A program made the translations under genes and the position numbers. The notes under the pieces are model-generated. The model ran no database searches, had not been told where the DNA came from, and worked only from the letters and a program-made list of their open reading frames with translations. A stretch of DNA of 64,000 nucleotides from Caenorhabditis elegans (taxonomy: Eukaryota > Nematoda > Chromadorea > Rhabditida > Rhabditidae): positions 9,920,001 to 9,984,000 of the forward strand of contig NC_003281.10 of the NCBI RefSeq assembly GCF_000002985.6. The letters are read 5' to 3'. Of this stretch, positions 35,101 to 46,692 are shown one piece after another. Each line of letters opens with the position of its first letter. Position 1 is the stretch's first letter.

Positions 35101-36212
35101 GTGCTTGTTTAGTGAAAACAATTCGACCATCAAGGAATGGAGGAACAATGTTTTGAACGAGAATTGTGACACGATTCTCATCAGTTTCATCTTCAAAAAT
35201 ACTTGATAATTCATCAGCCATCGCGACGACTCCTGATCTATGCAGTCGATTGTTCTCCCATAACTCATTCTCTCTTTTGATCGCCTGCTGCTTCACTGTA
35301 AGTCTCGGCTTCTGAGTTTTCTCCTGCCATTGCTTTTCTCGTTTTTCCACAAATTCGTCAGAAACCTTATTGAATGGATTATACTCATCATCAAATGCTC
35401 CTTCATTATCATACCATTCTCTGTCCAAATTCTTCTGTTCCTCTTCCCATTGAGCTCTCTCTTCGTCATCATGAAATGTGGGCTCTGCTTTTTCTTCTTT
35501 AACACTTCGTACCGAATCTTCTGGTTTTCGATGTCTCCGTCTCTTCTCATCATCTCTATTCCTTCTTTCACTTCTCCATGCACTTGAAATGCTTCGTTCC
35601 GAATCCATATATCGTTTTCTGTCTCTTTCACCCCGCGGAGTCGGCATATCCCAACTATTTCGTTTTCTGGAAGATCCTTCACGATCATCTTGATCCCAGC
35701 TCATTCTGGATGGTGTATCGGGAACTTTAAAGCGAGGAGTCTGATCTCCACTTCGATCTTTCCAACCTCTTCTACTACTCGGCTCTCTTCGTTCTGATCT
35801 GTCACGGTCTCGTCTGCGATCATCATCCCGACTTTTGTATTTCATTCCACGGTCGTCACGATCTCGATGCTTCTCATGAACTCTGAAATCATCAATTTAC
35901 TTCGCTAATTTAATGTTTGAATCACTTTTCAATTCCTTTTCGAACCGATTCCGTGACACCTCGATCGTCATCATCCTCAAGACGTTTTCTGGCGTGTTCC
36001 CGCTTTGTAGACGCCAATCTATCGAGCCCAAGCAAGCTTCTGCAATTTAAATTGTTTTTATTTGAAGAAAATTAAAGTATATATTTAGTTACTCACTTCC
36101 CGGATGGTTCGGTTGGTTTTGAATCTCCCTCTACTTTTTTCTTTTTAATAACCAATCCACCAAATGTGTCACTGGTTCCTTCGAGGCGGCCATCTGCCCG
36201 TTTATCCGACAT
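32188..36212 (-). CDS. mog-1: PRP16-type DEAH-box splicing ATPase MOG-1
   Basis: Seven exons on the minus strand (36212-36097, 36039-35926, 35882-34574, 34499-33672, 33501-32960, 32902-32731, 32502-32188) give 1131 residues, the length I recall for MOG-1. The N-terminal 300 residues are charged and Arg/Ser/Asp/Glu-rich. The helicase core has [20 protein letters not shown] (motif I), [30 protein letters not shown] (motif II), [10 protein letters not shown] (motif III) and [20 protein letters not shown] (motif VI). Then come the winged-helix, HA2 ([20 protein letters not shown]) and OB domains. PRP16 remodels the spliceosome before the second step; worm mog-1 is needed for the sperm-to-oocyte switch. 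The last intron ends in the unusual acceptor ATTAAG. TTTTTTAG lies before the ATG. Confidence 0.97.
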
Positions 36213-37357
36213 TTACTAAAAAATAAAGAATTTAAGAAAAACTAATTTAATTTCGAAAAGGAAATCGAAAATAAATAAAAAATAAATAAAAAATGAGAGA
36301 GCGAGAGAGAACGCATTATGAAAAGAGACTCAGACTTTTGTGTCTCGATAGAGCGCTCTTTCATAAAAACATTTTTCGCGAATTTTTTGTTTTTTCTTCA
36401 ATTTTCTCAACACTCTTTCTCTCTTGTTGCATCTTTTTCTTTTCTTTTCTCTCATTAAAGGTTTCCCGGAGGTCTCTTCAAACAAAAAATAGCCTATAAA
36501 TCAGTAGAAAATCACAATCTACTTCAATGCCACCAGTTTTCACTATTGAATCCGAATTTTTGATGTTCTTCAAATTTCCCTCTGTATCATCAACCACCGA
36601 TACCCACTTAAACGGTTCAATTTCTATAGATTTGTTTGTTAACTCAAGCGCTTGAGAACCCCGGAAGCAACAGATCGGAGAGCTGAAGTGTTGAAAGTTG
36701 TTTCGAGAGAGTGGATTGCTTAGGCCCTAGCTTAAAATAAACTCAATATATTTAGAATTCAAATTGTTATTTCATATCAAATCATACGTTTACTAATTTT
36801 GAAATCTATTGATTTTCTTTTTTTCTCACCTCAATTCTATTTGCAACCCGAATTGCGAAATCGAGAGGGGCGGTCACCATGCCGGCAGCATCGATGACTC
36901 ATCACTCGTATCACGAACGTTATTTGCATTCTAATGTCTGAAATGACGTTTTTCCCTTCTTGTTGAATGATTAGGAGTGTGAATCGATGTGATGAACTTA
37001 CTTTCTATTACATTTTTCTTGTCCTTCATTAACGAGAAGCTTCGTATTTTCCTATTGCTCACCTCAAATTAAGGATGGAGTGAATTGGCTGGGGATTTTG
37101 CGTTAAATTATAGAAAATTGACCCTGCTAACTGAATATAACTGTAAAAATTAAACTTTTACTAAAACTAAACTTTATTTTTGAATTCTCGTAACATCTTC
37201 GTGTTTTTTTTGCTAAATTCATTGGTTTTCTTGATTAATGTTTCACATTTTAATTGAAACACAGTTTGTCAAAATTTCAGAAAAATTCTTTAAAGAGAAT
37301 CTTTCTATTTTATTTTTTTTATTTCTCACTTCAAATTAGTATTAATTTTCTTTCAGA
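36213..37357. promoter_or_regulatory. Divergent promoter region of mog-1 and alx-1
   Basis: 1145 bases lie between the two start codons. A GAGA-rich stretch (36294-36310), C/T-rich runs (36390-36460) and the AGCGCTTGAGAACCCC area are visible, with no coding exon. CTTTCAG lies one base before the alx-1 ATG, as a 5'UTR or trans-splice acceptor would. Confidence 0.55.
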
Positions 37358-40300
37358 ATGGCTACATTCGGCTTTCTCAGCGCACCGCTGAAATCGACTA
37401 ATGAAGTGGATCTTGTGAAGCCACTTACAAGCTATATCGACAATGTCTACAATACATCCGATAATAACCGCTCAGATGTCGCCGAAGCTGTTCAGGAACT
37501 TAATAAACTCCGTTCAAAAGCTTGCTGTCAGCCTCTCGACAAGCATCAAAGTGCTCTCGATGTTTTGACTAGGTAATAAATTTAAAAAAAAAGAATATCT
37601 TTGAAATAATTGTTTTTTACAGATATTATGATCAACTCGTTGCCATTGAAAACAAAATTATAATCTCTGCAACTCAAAATCCAGTTGTTTTCAAATGGAA
37701 GGATGCATTCGACAAAGGAAGCCTCTTCTCAAGCAGAGCATCCTTATCCCTGTCTGACGGATCCTTTGAACGTGCTGCCGTTCTGTTCAATATCGGATCG
37801 TTGATGTCTCAAATCGGAGCTGCTCAACAATTCCATACCGATGATGAAATTAAAGTATCTGCAAAACTATTCCAACAATCTGCTGGAGTATTCGCCCGTC
37901 TTCGTGATGTTGTTCTCGGAATGGTTCAACAGGAACCAACTCCTGATCTCATGCCAGATACACTTGCTGCTCTTTCTGCATTAATGACTGCTCAGGCACA
38001 AGAGGCGATCTATATTAAAGGCCACAAGGATAAGATGAAGGCTACATCAATGGTCAAAATATCTGCTCAAGTTGCCGAATTTTACTCGGAAGCACAAAAA
38101 ATGATGTCTAAGGATATTGTTCGAGGGCTATGGGACAAAGATTGGAGTGCCATCGTTAGTGGAAAAAATCTCGCCTACCAAGCACTCGCCCAGTATCATC
38201 AATCAGAAGTGTGCGGTGAGGCTCGTCAAATAGGAGAACAGCTTTCTCGGCTTGCTGAGTCGTTGAAATTATTCGACACTGCTCAAAAATATCTTCCAAG
38301 AGATATTACTGGAATTTGGGATATTTATCCATCTGTCAGCAAAGCTCATGCTGCTGCTAAGAAGGATAACGATTTTATAGTAAGTTTAAGGCCACGTTGG
38401 CTCAAAGTGGCCCGAAAATATCGAATTTCATTACAAAGTTTTTCAAAATTTCGCGAAAATACCTTTTTCTTTAAGCTAAAATCTCCAATTTTGCCATTTT
38501 TTTTGTGCCACAGCTGCCGGAAATTGATTTTGCCACGTGTTCAGACAAATAATAGGCAGACCAATTGCGTATGCTAAATAGCTAGCAGACCCAAGGTGGC
38601 TATGCTAAATATTTAGCAGACCCAACGTTGGTATGCTAAATATTTAGCAGACCCAATGTGGATATGCTAAATATTTCGCAGACCCAAGGGTGGTAGGGCT
38701 GAAAACATGATTTTTCAAAAAATGGGCCGATTTTGCGTGTTTTGAGGGAAAATTTAGGCTTTTTGTGTATGCTAAATATTTAGCATACCCATTTTGAGTC
38801 TGCTAAATCTTTAGCATAGCAACCTTGGGTCTGCCAAATATTTAGCATACCCACTTTGGGTCTGCTAAATATTTGGCATACTGACAGAATTGGAGATTTT
38901 AGCAAAAATTAAGCCTTTTTTTGAAATTTTGAACAGTCATAGACTAAATTTTTTAATGTTTGAAATCCTTTATGAAGTTCTATTTTTAGGGTCATTTCGA
39001 GTACATTACAATTTCAATATTTCAAAATAAAATTTTGAATTTTCAGTACCATGAAAAAGTTTCCGATTTCCGTACACTTCCAACACTACCAAAAGCCGTT
39101 CTTGCCAAACCTACTCCAATGCAGACTCCAATGACTCCAAGCTTCAGAGGTTAGTCTATCTCCAATGTGAATATTAAATACCGTATTTCCTCTATTAGTT
39201 AGGCACCTCTATTAGTTTTGCACTCTCTATTAGTTTTGCACCTCTTAATTTGTTACTTATTGCTAAGAATTCAAAATTTGCAGATTAAATTCGTTCTAAA
39301 AATTAGGAAAACTATTACAGACTTGGTATAACAAGTCAAAATTGACAAAATATAAGTACAACTCGGACAATTTTTGCGTATCAGTCGTAAAATTCGTCCA
39401 TTTTGGTTCAGAAGTTGTAATTGAAATTGATGATATTATGTCATAACTTGATTGATTGATTTGATTTATTTAACATAACTAATGCAATTTACAACTGTAC
39501 AATTGAATTTTGAAAAACTTAATGGAAAACATGAGAAAAAACCTGTTCGAAAATTAGTTTTGCACCCTCTATTAGTTTTGCATCAAATTAGGTGTCCGAA
39601 AATTAGTTTTGCATGCCTTACTAAAAGAGGAAATACAGTATCTAATTTCAGATATGTTCGCTGTTCTTGTCCCAGTTCAAGTTCACAATGCAATGCAATC
39701 ATATGACGCAAGAAAAGCTGAACTTGTTAATATGGAGACTGTTAGAATGCGTGAGGCTACTCAGCTTATGAATGGGTAAGAATTTGAACTTCCTTTCATT
39801 TTACAAATAATTAAATTTCAGAGTTCTGGCATCTTTGAATCTTCCAGCGGCCCTTGATGATGTAACTTCCACTGAAACATTACCAGAATCTCTTAAACTG
39901 AAATCGGCAAAATTGAAGCAAAATGGTGGAAGTTCTGAGATTATGCGTCTTTTCTCTGAACTTCCAACTCTTTATCAACGTAATGAGGATATTCTCACTG
40001 AAACTAGTCGAATTTTGAATGAAGAAAAGGAGAGTGACGATACAATGAGAAAACAGCTTGGAACGAAGTGGACCCGAATGTCCAGTGAACAGCTAACTGG
40101 GCCACTCGTTACTGAAATTGGAAAATATCGAGGAATCTTGCATACAGCTTCGAATGCTGATAAAATGGTCAAGGAGAAGTTTGAGTCTCATCGTCAAGGA
40201 ATCGAGCTTTTATCAAAAAATGAATCAGAACTCCGATCTTCAATTCCAGGCCAGACTGCTCATGCAACTGGTGAAACTGATACAGTCCGTCAATTGAGAC

Positions 40301-42958
40301 AATTTATGAGCCAATGGAATGAGGTTACTACAGACAGAGAACTTCTTGAAAAAGAACTGAAAAATACGAACTGTGATATTGCAAATGATTTCTTGAAAGC
40401 AATGGCTGAGAATCAACTGATCAACGAGGAGCATATTTCAAAAGAGAAAATAGCTCAAATCTTTGGAGACTTGAAACGACGTGTTCAATCTTCATTAGAT
40501 ACACAGGAAACACTGATGAATCAGATTCAAGCTGCAAACAATACTTTCACCGGAGAAAAGACTGGATCGAGCACCGGTGCCGAACGTGAGCGTATTTTGA
40601 AGATGTTGGCTCAAGCTTCGGATGCTTACGTTGAGTTGAAAGCTAATTTGGAGGAAGGAACTAAATTCTACAACGATCTCACCCCAATTCTTGTCCGACT
40701 TCAACAGAAAGTCAGTGATTTTGCGTTTGCTCGGCAAACTGAAAAGGAGGATTTGATGAGACAACTTCAGTTGAGCATTGTTTCAGGTAAGTATTAATCA
40801 TATATGAAATTTTACGATTTTTTCCCTGGTCTCGACACGACAAATTTTTTAATTACATTTTTCAGAAAAAAATTTAATGGGATTTTCATTTTTTCTTTTT
40901 TTTTCTCCCATTTTCTCAAAAATTTGGGCATTTAAAAAATTAAAGTGTTTTATCCAATTTTTCGAAAATATATCGTTTTTAAAAGTTTTTTTCTTAATGA
41001 TTTTTCATCACATTTTTTTTGTTAAAAAACTATATTCAAACAAAACTGAAAAAAAAAACGCGAATACTTTAATCTTTGAGTAGCTAGTAGAAAAACTATT
41101 TTGAAGACATAATCAAAAAGCTGTTTCAATAAAAGTTGTCGTTTCGAGACCGGGTACCGTATTTTTGAGACGAAAATCGCAAAGTTTTGCATCTGGGTAA
41201 TAAGTTGATCAAATTTTTGAAATCAAATCTTCAGATGATGGTACGTATTGAAAATTAATTTTTATAAGTGGGTTCCGTTGTTCGTCGTAATTTTGTTAAA
41301 GTTAGCTGCAACATGTATTTGGTATTTTATATATTTTTTAGAATTTCGATGTTGTGCCTTGTATTAGATTTTCGTGGTTTCAGGTCAAGCTGCGAAAGCT
41401 GTTGTTGATGGTGTAAATTCGCTCGTTTCTTCATATCTTACAGGCGGTCCGTTTTTGTTCTGCACGAGCATGTTTTTTTTTAAATTAACATTTTAATATA
41501 ACAAAACTATAATATTCGCCAGGAATTAGTTATTTTTTAAATTTCAGGAACCAACGCAGCTCAATCACCAGCAAATGCTCCACCAAGACCACCTCCACCA
41601 CGTCCAGCTGCTCCAAGTGTAGAATCTCCAATTCCACCACCAAGAACTCAACAATCAATGCAAGGTAATAAATTTGTTATAGCGTTTTTCTAAAAATTGA
41701 CGGAGGAGTTAACGGAAATTATTTTTGGCAATTATACATTATACACCTGCGCCATGTTTTTTTCCAATATTTTTTATTAAAAATTAGTGCCAAAAAATAG
41801 AAATTCATTTTATTTACCTGAAAATAACATTAATTTTATCTGGAATATCGGAGAAAGTGTTCGAAAAGGGCCAATTTTGATCACTTTCTCCGATTTTTCA
41901 GAAAAAATTAATGTTATTTTCAAATAAATCGAGAAATTTTCTATACTTTGACGCCAATTTTAAATAACAATTTTTTAGAACAACATGGAGAAATAGTGTA
42001 GAACTTCCAAAAAATAATTGCCGCTCACTCATGAATTGAACTAACCCATTTTTGTCTGAATCTGTAAGCATGTCCTCTGTATTCAGCCACTCCTGGTGCA
42101 CCACCACAGTATAATCCGTATCAGCAGCAGCAACAACCACAAATGCAACAATTCCAACAGCATCCTGGATATTATCAACAGCCAATGCCATACGGTGTGT
42201 CTTGTGTTACATTATTTTGTCCGTAAATATTTAGCATACTCAATTGGCCTGCTAATTGTTTAGCATACACAAAACGCCTAAATTTTCACTCGAAACACGC
42301 AAAATTGGCTGAAAAATCATTTTTTCAGCTTTACCCACTTTGGGTCTGCTAAATATTTAGCATACCCACCTTGGGTCTGCTAAATATTTAGCATACCCAT
42401 CTTGGGTCTGCTAAATATTTAGCATACACAAAAAGCCTAAATTTTCACTCGAAACACGCAAAATTGGCTGAAAAATCATTTTTTCAGCTTTACCCACATT
42501 GGGTCTGCTAAATATTTAGCATACCCATCTTGGGTCTGCTAAATATTTAGCATACACAAAAAGCCTAAATTTTCACTCGAAACACGCAAAATCGGCCCAT
42601 TTTTTGAAAAATCATGTTTTCAGCTTTACCCACCTGGGTCTGCTAATTATTTAGCAGACCCAAGGATGGTAAAAAAAAGAAAATTTTGAATTTAACACTT
42701 ATTTAACTAATAACTTGATTATAAAATGCCACAACTTTTACCAATAATTCAAAAATTTCAGGCCAACCGCAACCAATGTTCCAACCACAGTACCAACCGA
42801 CATTTGCGGCTCCTTATCCAACATTCCCTGGCGCCTTTCCTTCATACCAACAACAATGGCCTCAACAGCAACAGCAAGGAGGATTTCCACCAAATCCACA
42901 ATTTGGACAACAAAATCAGCAGCAAGGAGGTGGTGGTGGCGCCAATCCATTCCAATAG
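37358..42958 (+). CDS. alx-1: ALIX/BRO1-domain ESCRT-associated protein ALX-1
   Basis: Nine exons (37358-37572, 37623-38379, 39047-39149, 39652-39775, 39822-40786, 41384-41446, 41548-41664, 42087-42194, 42762-42958) give 882 residues, the size I recall for ALX-1. The BRO1 domain covers about 1-380 (FGFLSAPLKSTNEVDLVKPL ... ARLRDVVLGM ... AQEAIYIKGHKDKMKA). The coiled V domain runs to about 720, and the C-terminus is Pro/Gln-rich (PPRPPPPRPAAP, QPQMQQFQQHPGYYQ, ending GGGGANPFQ). ALIX links ESCRT-I/III to multivesicular bodies and endosomal recycling. Exon 6 is 63 bases, has a weak donor (GGCG/GTCCGT), and can be skipped without shifting the frame. Introns 2, 3, 5, 7 and 8 carry repeats or hairpins. 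It converges on the minus-strand gene at 43329. Confidence 0.97.
38569..38885. repeat. GCTAAATATTTAGC composite repeat in alx-1 intron 2
   Basis: Four units in one orientation (TATGCTAAATATTTAGCAGA, CCCAA) are followed by a spacer (GCTGAAAACATGATTTTTCA, AAAAATGGGCCGATTTTGCG) and then four units in the other orientation (TAGCATACCCA...GGGTCTGCT). The spacer is the complement of the one at 42.28-42.62 kb. Confidence 0.85.
39178..39641. repeat. Inverted-repeat element with CTATTAGTTTTGCAC tandem copies
   Basis: The ends are inverted (TACCGTATTTCCTCTATTAG and CTAAAAGAGGAAATACAGTA). Inside each arm are two to three copies of CTATTAGTTTTGCAC(C). It sits in intron 3 of alx-1. A related end (CCGTATTCCCTCAATTAATA) is seen near 45107. 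Confidence 0.8.
40815..41180. repeat. Palindromic GGTCTCGACACGACAA element in alx-1 intron 5
   Basis: The left end is CGATTTTTTCCCTGGTCTCG, ACACGACAA. The right end is TTGTCGTTTCGAGACCGGGT, ACCGTATTTTTGAGACGAAA. The centre is degraded and T-rich. Confidence 0.7.
41820..41921. repeat. Long hairpin in alx-1 intron 7
   Basis: Two arms of about 39 bases (GAAAATAACATTAATTTTAT...CGGAGAAAGTG and CACTTTCTCCG...AAAATTAATGTTATTTTC) are separated by a loop of about 23 bases. Weaker inverted similarity extends outward (ATTATTTTTGG near 41720, CCAAAAAATAAT near 42010). Confidence 0.8.
42225..42665. repeat. Higher-order GCTAAATATTTAGC repeat in alx-1 intron 8
   Basis: Blocks of one to three units (CCCA(C/T)(C/A)TTGGGTCTGC, TAAATATTTAGCATA) alternate with an 80-base spacer (CAAAAAGCCTAAATTTTCAC, TCGAAACACGCAAAATTGGC, TTTTTTCAGCTTTACCCAC) repeated three times. 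Each spacer carries a TTTTTTCAG or TGTTTTCAG that looks like a splice acceptor. Confidence 0.9.
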
Positions 42959-43328
42959 ACAATCATCTTGCATCCCCTGTAGATACTCCATGTATACTCC
43001 CAAGTGTTTCTACCAATCTGTTTCCTTTTTGTCTTATTTGGATTATACGTGTCACCATTCTTTTTTTTCGTAATTTCCATTGTCCCATCTGTTTTTTTTT
43101 CGTAGCGATAATATAATTTTAAGATACACAATTCATTAAAGGAATCAATTAAAAATACAATTTAGAAAATATTAGGATATTTACAATCTGACAAAAAAAA
43201 AACTGAATTTTGAAAAATAATGTTTCACCGGTTGTCATCAGTGTTGATAACCCGTAACGTTAATTAAAAAAGGATGAAGAAAAAACAAATCGAATCTAGA
43301 TCCAGCCTAATTATTAAACACTTAAAAT
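42959..43328. other. Convergent 3' region of alx-1 and the membrane gene
   Basis: It holds the alx-1 3'UTR (with ATTAAA near 43135) and the tail of the minus-strand gene. The apparent ORFs here are not supported. Confidence 0.55.
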
Positions 43329-46300
43329 TTACACAGATTCCAATCCAGAATCATCATTTCTTGATGAATTTGGAGATGTTACGTGACGTTGTGTTGAGTA
43401 TGTTGGTGGATGGAATAATTGTGTTTGTGGTGGAAATATTGGTGGATGAACTGATGGTGGTGGTGGACGATATGTTTGATATCCATCACGTGTATATGTT
43501 GAATGATACATTTCTGATGGATGAGCATTCTGCTGTTGCTGATGCTGATGATGATGAGAATTGTACATGTGTGGATTCTGATGACTTCCACCACTTCCAT
43601 GAAGGGATGAAGCTGAATCCAATGGTGACGTCATTGTGGATTCGGATGATTTGTTTGATGACGTCATCCAGTAGGTTAGGGGGCGTTGTTGCTGTTCCCA
43701 TGGAAGATCATATCTGCAAAATTTTGGAATTGATAGAAGAACTCGATATAATTTCCTAGTTTTGGGTCTCGCCACGAAAAATATAACGTGTGATATCATT
43801 TTTCTTTGGGCTTTTGTGAGGAAATTGTTGACTGTATATTATCTAGAGGCGAAGTTTTGTGTTTTTCCCTGCCAGGTCCTGACACGACAATTCTTTGTTA
43901 ATTGCTAAAAGGTGTGCGCCTTTAAAGAGTACTGTAATTTCAAACTTTCGCTTCGTCGCTGCAAAATTTATTCGATTTTCATAGTTTTTCGGGTAAAAAT
44001 TGGATAAAAACACTCTAATTTTAACAAATCGTGACAAAAACAAAGAAAATTCCGCAACCACAAAAGTTTCAAACTACAGTACCCTTTGAAGGCGCACAGC
44101 TTTCTCTATTTTAAAAAAAATTGTCGTTTCGAGACCCGGGCCGTATTTTTGGAGCTTTTTTTTCAAATTTCAGCAATACAGGAAACTTTATGTTATCGGT
44201 TTTTAATTCTGAAAAACGAAACCGAAATTTACGATTTTCCATTATTTCTCTCAAATAGAAACAAAAATGTTTTCTCGTGGCGAGACCCAAGTTAAAGAAA
44301 ATTCAGAAAAAGCTACTATACCTGCAATTGTCCTCAGCAATTTCATGCCCCTTCACCGAGATATACGGATGAAAACGTGGCTTCTTGAGTGTCTCCTTGA
44401 CCAATCTCTTATTTCTCAAATACATAACCAAAATGATAGCAAATGCAGTTGAAGACAAGACAGCAACAATTGCCAGGACAAGAACTCCAATATGAACAAT
44501 TCGATCATCAGAAATCAATGAAGATGATGATCCAAAAAGCCACGCAGCTGATCCAGCTCTTAATCCAGTTGCCTCACTTCCAGGTTCTTGTCCGATTATT
44601 GTAATTTCTTTTGGATCAGGACACCATGGACATCTCTCAGTATGCTTGATTACTGTCATTGTTGCATTAAAACATTTTCCCTTCACTTTTATTTTCAACG
44701 AGTCCATTGGTGGTTTTCCAGTTGGTTTTTCTTTTTCAAGATGAGCCACTATCTGGAAAAAAGAACGTTTGGTGTGGTGTGGCAGCTGGTCATGTTGACA
44801 CTGTTTCAGACTTTATTTGTTTAAGACCTGGTGACGTGGCAATCGGCCAACAATACAGGTCACACCTTTTAGTGAATGAACCGCTAAAACGTAACCAAAT
44901 AACTTGTAGTGAATAAATAATTGCCAGCAGTTTTTTTGGCACATAAAATATCTAAGTTTGAAGTCGGGATTTTTCACAAAAAAATGGGGTTTTAAAAAAG
45001 TTAAAAGATAATATTTCAATTTAAACCAAATCTTATCCAGGTTTCTCTATGACGTCACACATGTCCTGGGAAAATAGGAAAATTGGTCCAAATTCAATTG
45101 AGTTACCGTATTCCCTCAATTAATACTGCACCAGACGTCTTTACTTTGAGAGGTTATACCTGGGTTCTTTTCAAAGATATCAAAACGTAAATAACTACAA
45201 AATTATAGAAAACGAACTAACAAATATTTAGTCAGTTGACAATTTTTGTATAAAACCAGCGACAACTGAGATTTGAGCCTTCAAAGTTGTATGCTAGGCT
45301 AAATTTACTGTTGAGTTCTCTACTGGCAGCATAAAAACGTACCTTTTTATGCTCCTCTGGGAAAATCCTAACCGATGGTGACTGATCACAGATTCTCGGG
45401 AATCCATAGGTTCTATCAGTTCCAACAACTTGGGCAGACATTGAGATATCCTCAGTTCTTCCCGACGGCCAATACGAGACAAATGGACGGTGGGATTCCT
45501 GAAAAATATTAATTATTATTTATAATCCGTCCTTTTCCCATAGAGTTTTAATAACCGGCCTAAAATTGTAGGCTTGTGTGACATCATATCGAGTAAAAAC
45601 AGGTAGAGGGGAAATCTATTGCGTAATATAAGGCGGTGAGGTGAAAAGATATGAACGTGTGTGTGTGTGTGTGTGTTTGCTAATTACAGTTACGTAAATC
45701 CGTCATTTTCTCTTTCAATCTCTTTGACACCTTTGACGGATATTGACGGATGTTTGGGATGGAGAACCTTTGAGATATTCTTAATGAGAAAATGAGTTCA
45801 AGAGGTGTTATGATTATAGGTTACGTACTAGTTTTTGAATTCAATTTTTTTTTGAAAAAAGTAAAAGTAATAGAAAAATGGATTATTTATTTAATGAAAT
45901 TCAACAAATTTTTCTATAACTCTATAACAGTTCAAAACCTCAAGTGGGAAGCTTCTAGATTCTAGAATCTAGAAGTCTTGCTGCGGCAATTAATTTTGGG
46001 AGATCTACAAAATTGTGGCATGTTTGTCCAACTTTTTTTCATTAAAGTTCACTGTAAAAATATAGAAAAATATTTGATTGATCTGAAAACAATGTGGGTT
46101 TTAATTTTAAAATGTGCTTTAAAATTTTTTTAAATAAATGTATTTTCGGTAATTCGTCGGAACTCACAACTTTCCAAAACAAAAAAATCAATTTTTAACC
46201 TAAAATTACACTATTTTTCAAATTTTATTCTTCTATAACGGGCATTAAATATTATTTAAAACAAATGGAAATTAGTCATTTTTGCCTAACACTCCTGGTC

Positions 46301-46692
46301 TAGCACCCCTGAACTTTGGCAGCTTATATCTCGTTTCCCCGTTGTTGTATTCAAAAATTGTCAACTAACATCATATGATTCATTTTCTCTTCTATAAATT
46401 TGTAGTTGAGCATTTTTTGATATCTTCCAAATGAACTTAGATATAGGCTGCCATAAAAAAGTCCATAAAACCTTACCTTATCAAAATGTTCCACAATTGG
46501 CCAATTCATTGTAACCTTCTCATTGACTGGGAGTAAATCCTTGATTAATTGAAATCTCGGATGTGAGCAGAGAGCAGTCGTCAAGCATCCATCAGTCCAA
46601 TCAATTTGTTCAACTTCGACACTGAGCCAAAATTGGCTTGTCGATACGTGTTGTGCACTTAATAGTACAAGCAAGAGAAGAGCTCCTCGCAT
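43329..46692 (-). CDS. Type I membrane protein of unknown family
   Basis: Four exons on the minus strand (46692-46477, 45498-45343, 44752-44322, 43713-43329) give 395 residues. The signal peptide is MRGALLLLVLLSAQHVSTS. The extracellular part of about 190 residues has few cysteines (DGCLTTALCS, RICDQ, GKCFNATM, RCPWCPD) and one N-glycosylation sequon. The membrane span is IGVLVLAIVAVLSSTAFAII, followed by a basic stop-transfer (RNKRLVKE). The cytoplasmic tail of about 150 residues is rich in His, Gln, Pro and Ser (YNSHHHQHQQQQNAHPSEMY, RPPPPSVHPPIFPPQ) and ends DDSGLESV. I do not recognise the family. TTTTCAG stands one base before the ATG, so the 5' end is either trans-spliced or joined to an exon further right. 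Its upstream side is 17 kb without firm genes. Confidence 0.85.
43757..44291. repeat. Nested palindromic element in the last intron of the membrane gene
   Basis: The outer arms are TTTGGGTCTCGCCACGAAAA and its complement TTTTCTCGTGGCGAGACCCA. Inside them is a second palindrome of the GGTCCTGACACGACAA / TTGTCGTTTCGAGACCCGGG family with the usual GTGCGCCTTTAAAGAGTACT arm. Confidence 0.85.
45656..45676. repeat. (GT)n microsatellite
   Basis: About ten GT units in the first intron of the membrane-protein gene. Confidence 0.9.
45952..45975. promoter_or_regulatory. Perfect 24-base palindrome resembling a heat-shock element
   Basis: The sequence CTTCTAGATTCT followed by its exact complement reads as TTCTAGA-TTCTAGAA-TCTAGAA. 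This is alternating TTC and GAA blocks, the form bound by HSF-1. It lies in intron 1 of the minus-strand membrane gene. Regulatory use is inferred from the pattern only. Confidence 0.4.

Noticed and set aside
43274-43759. Plus-strand 161-codon ORF rich in Val, Met and Asp
   Set aside because: Antisense of the His/Gln-rich last exon of the minus-strand membrane gene, which is spliced in frame.
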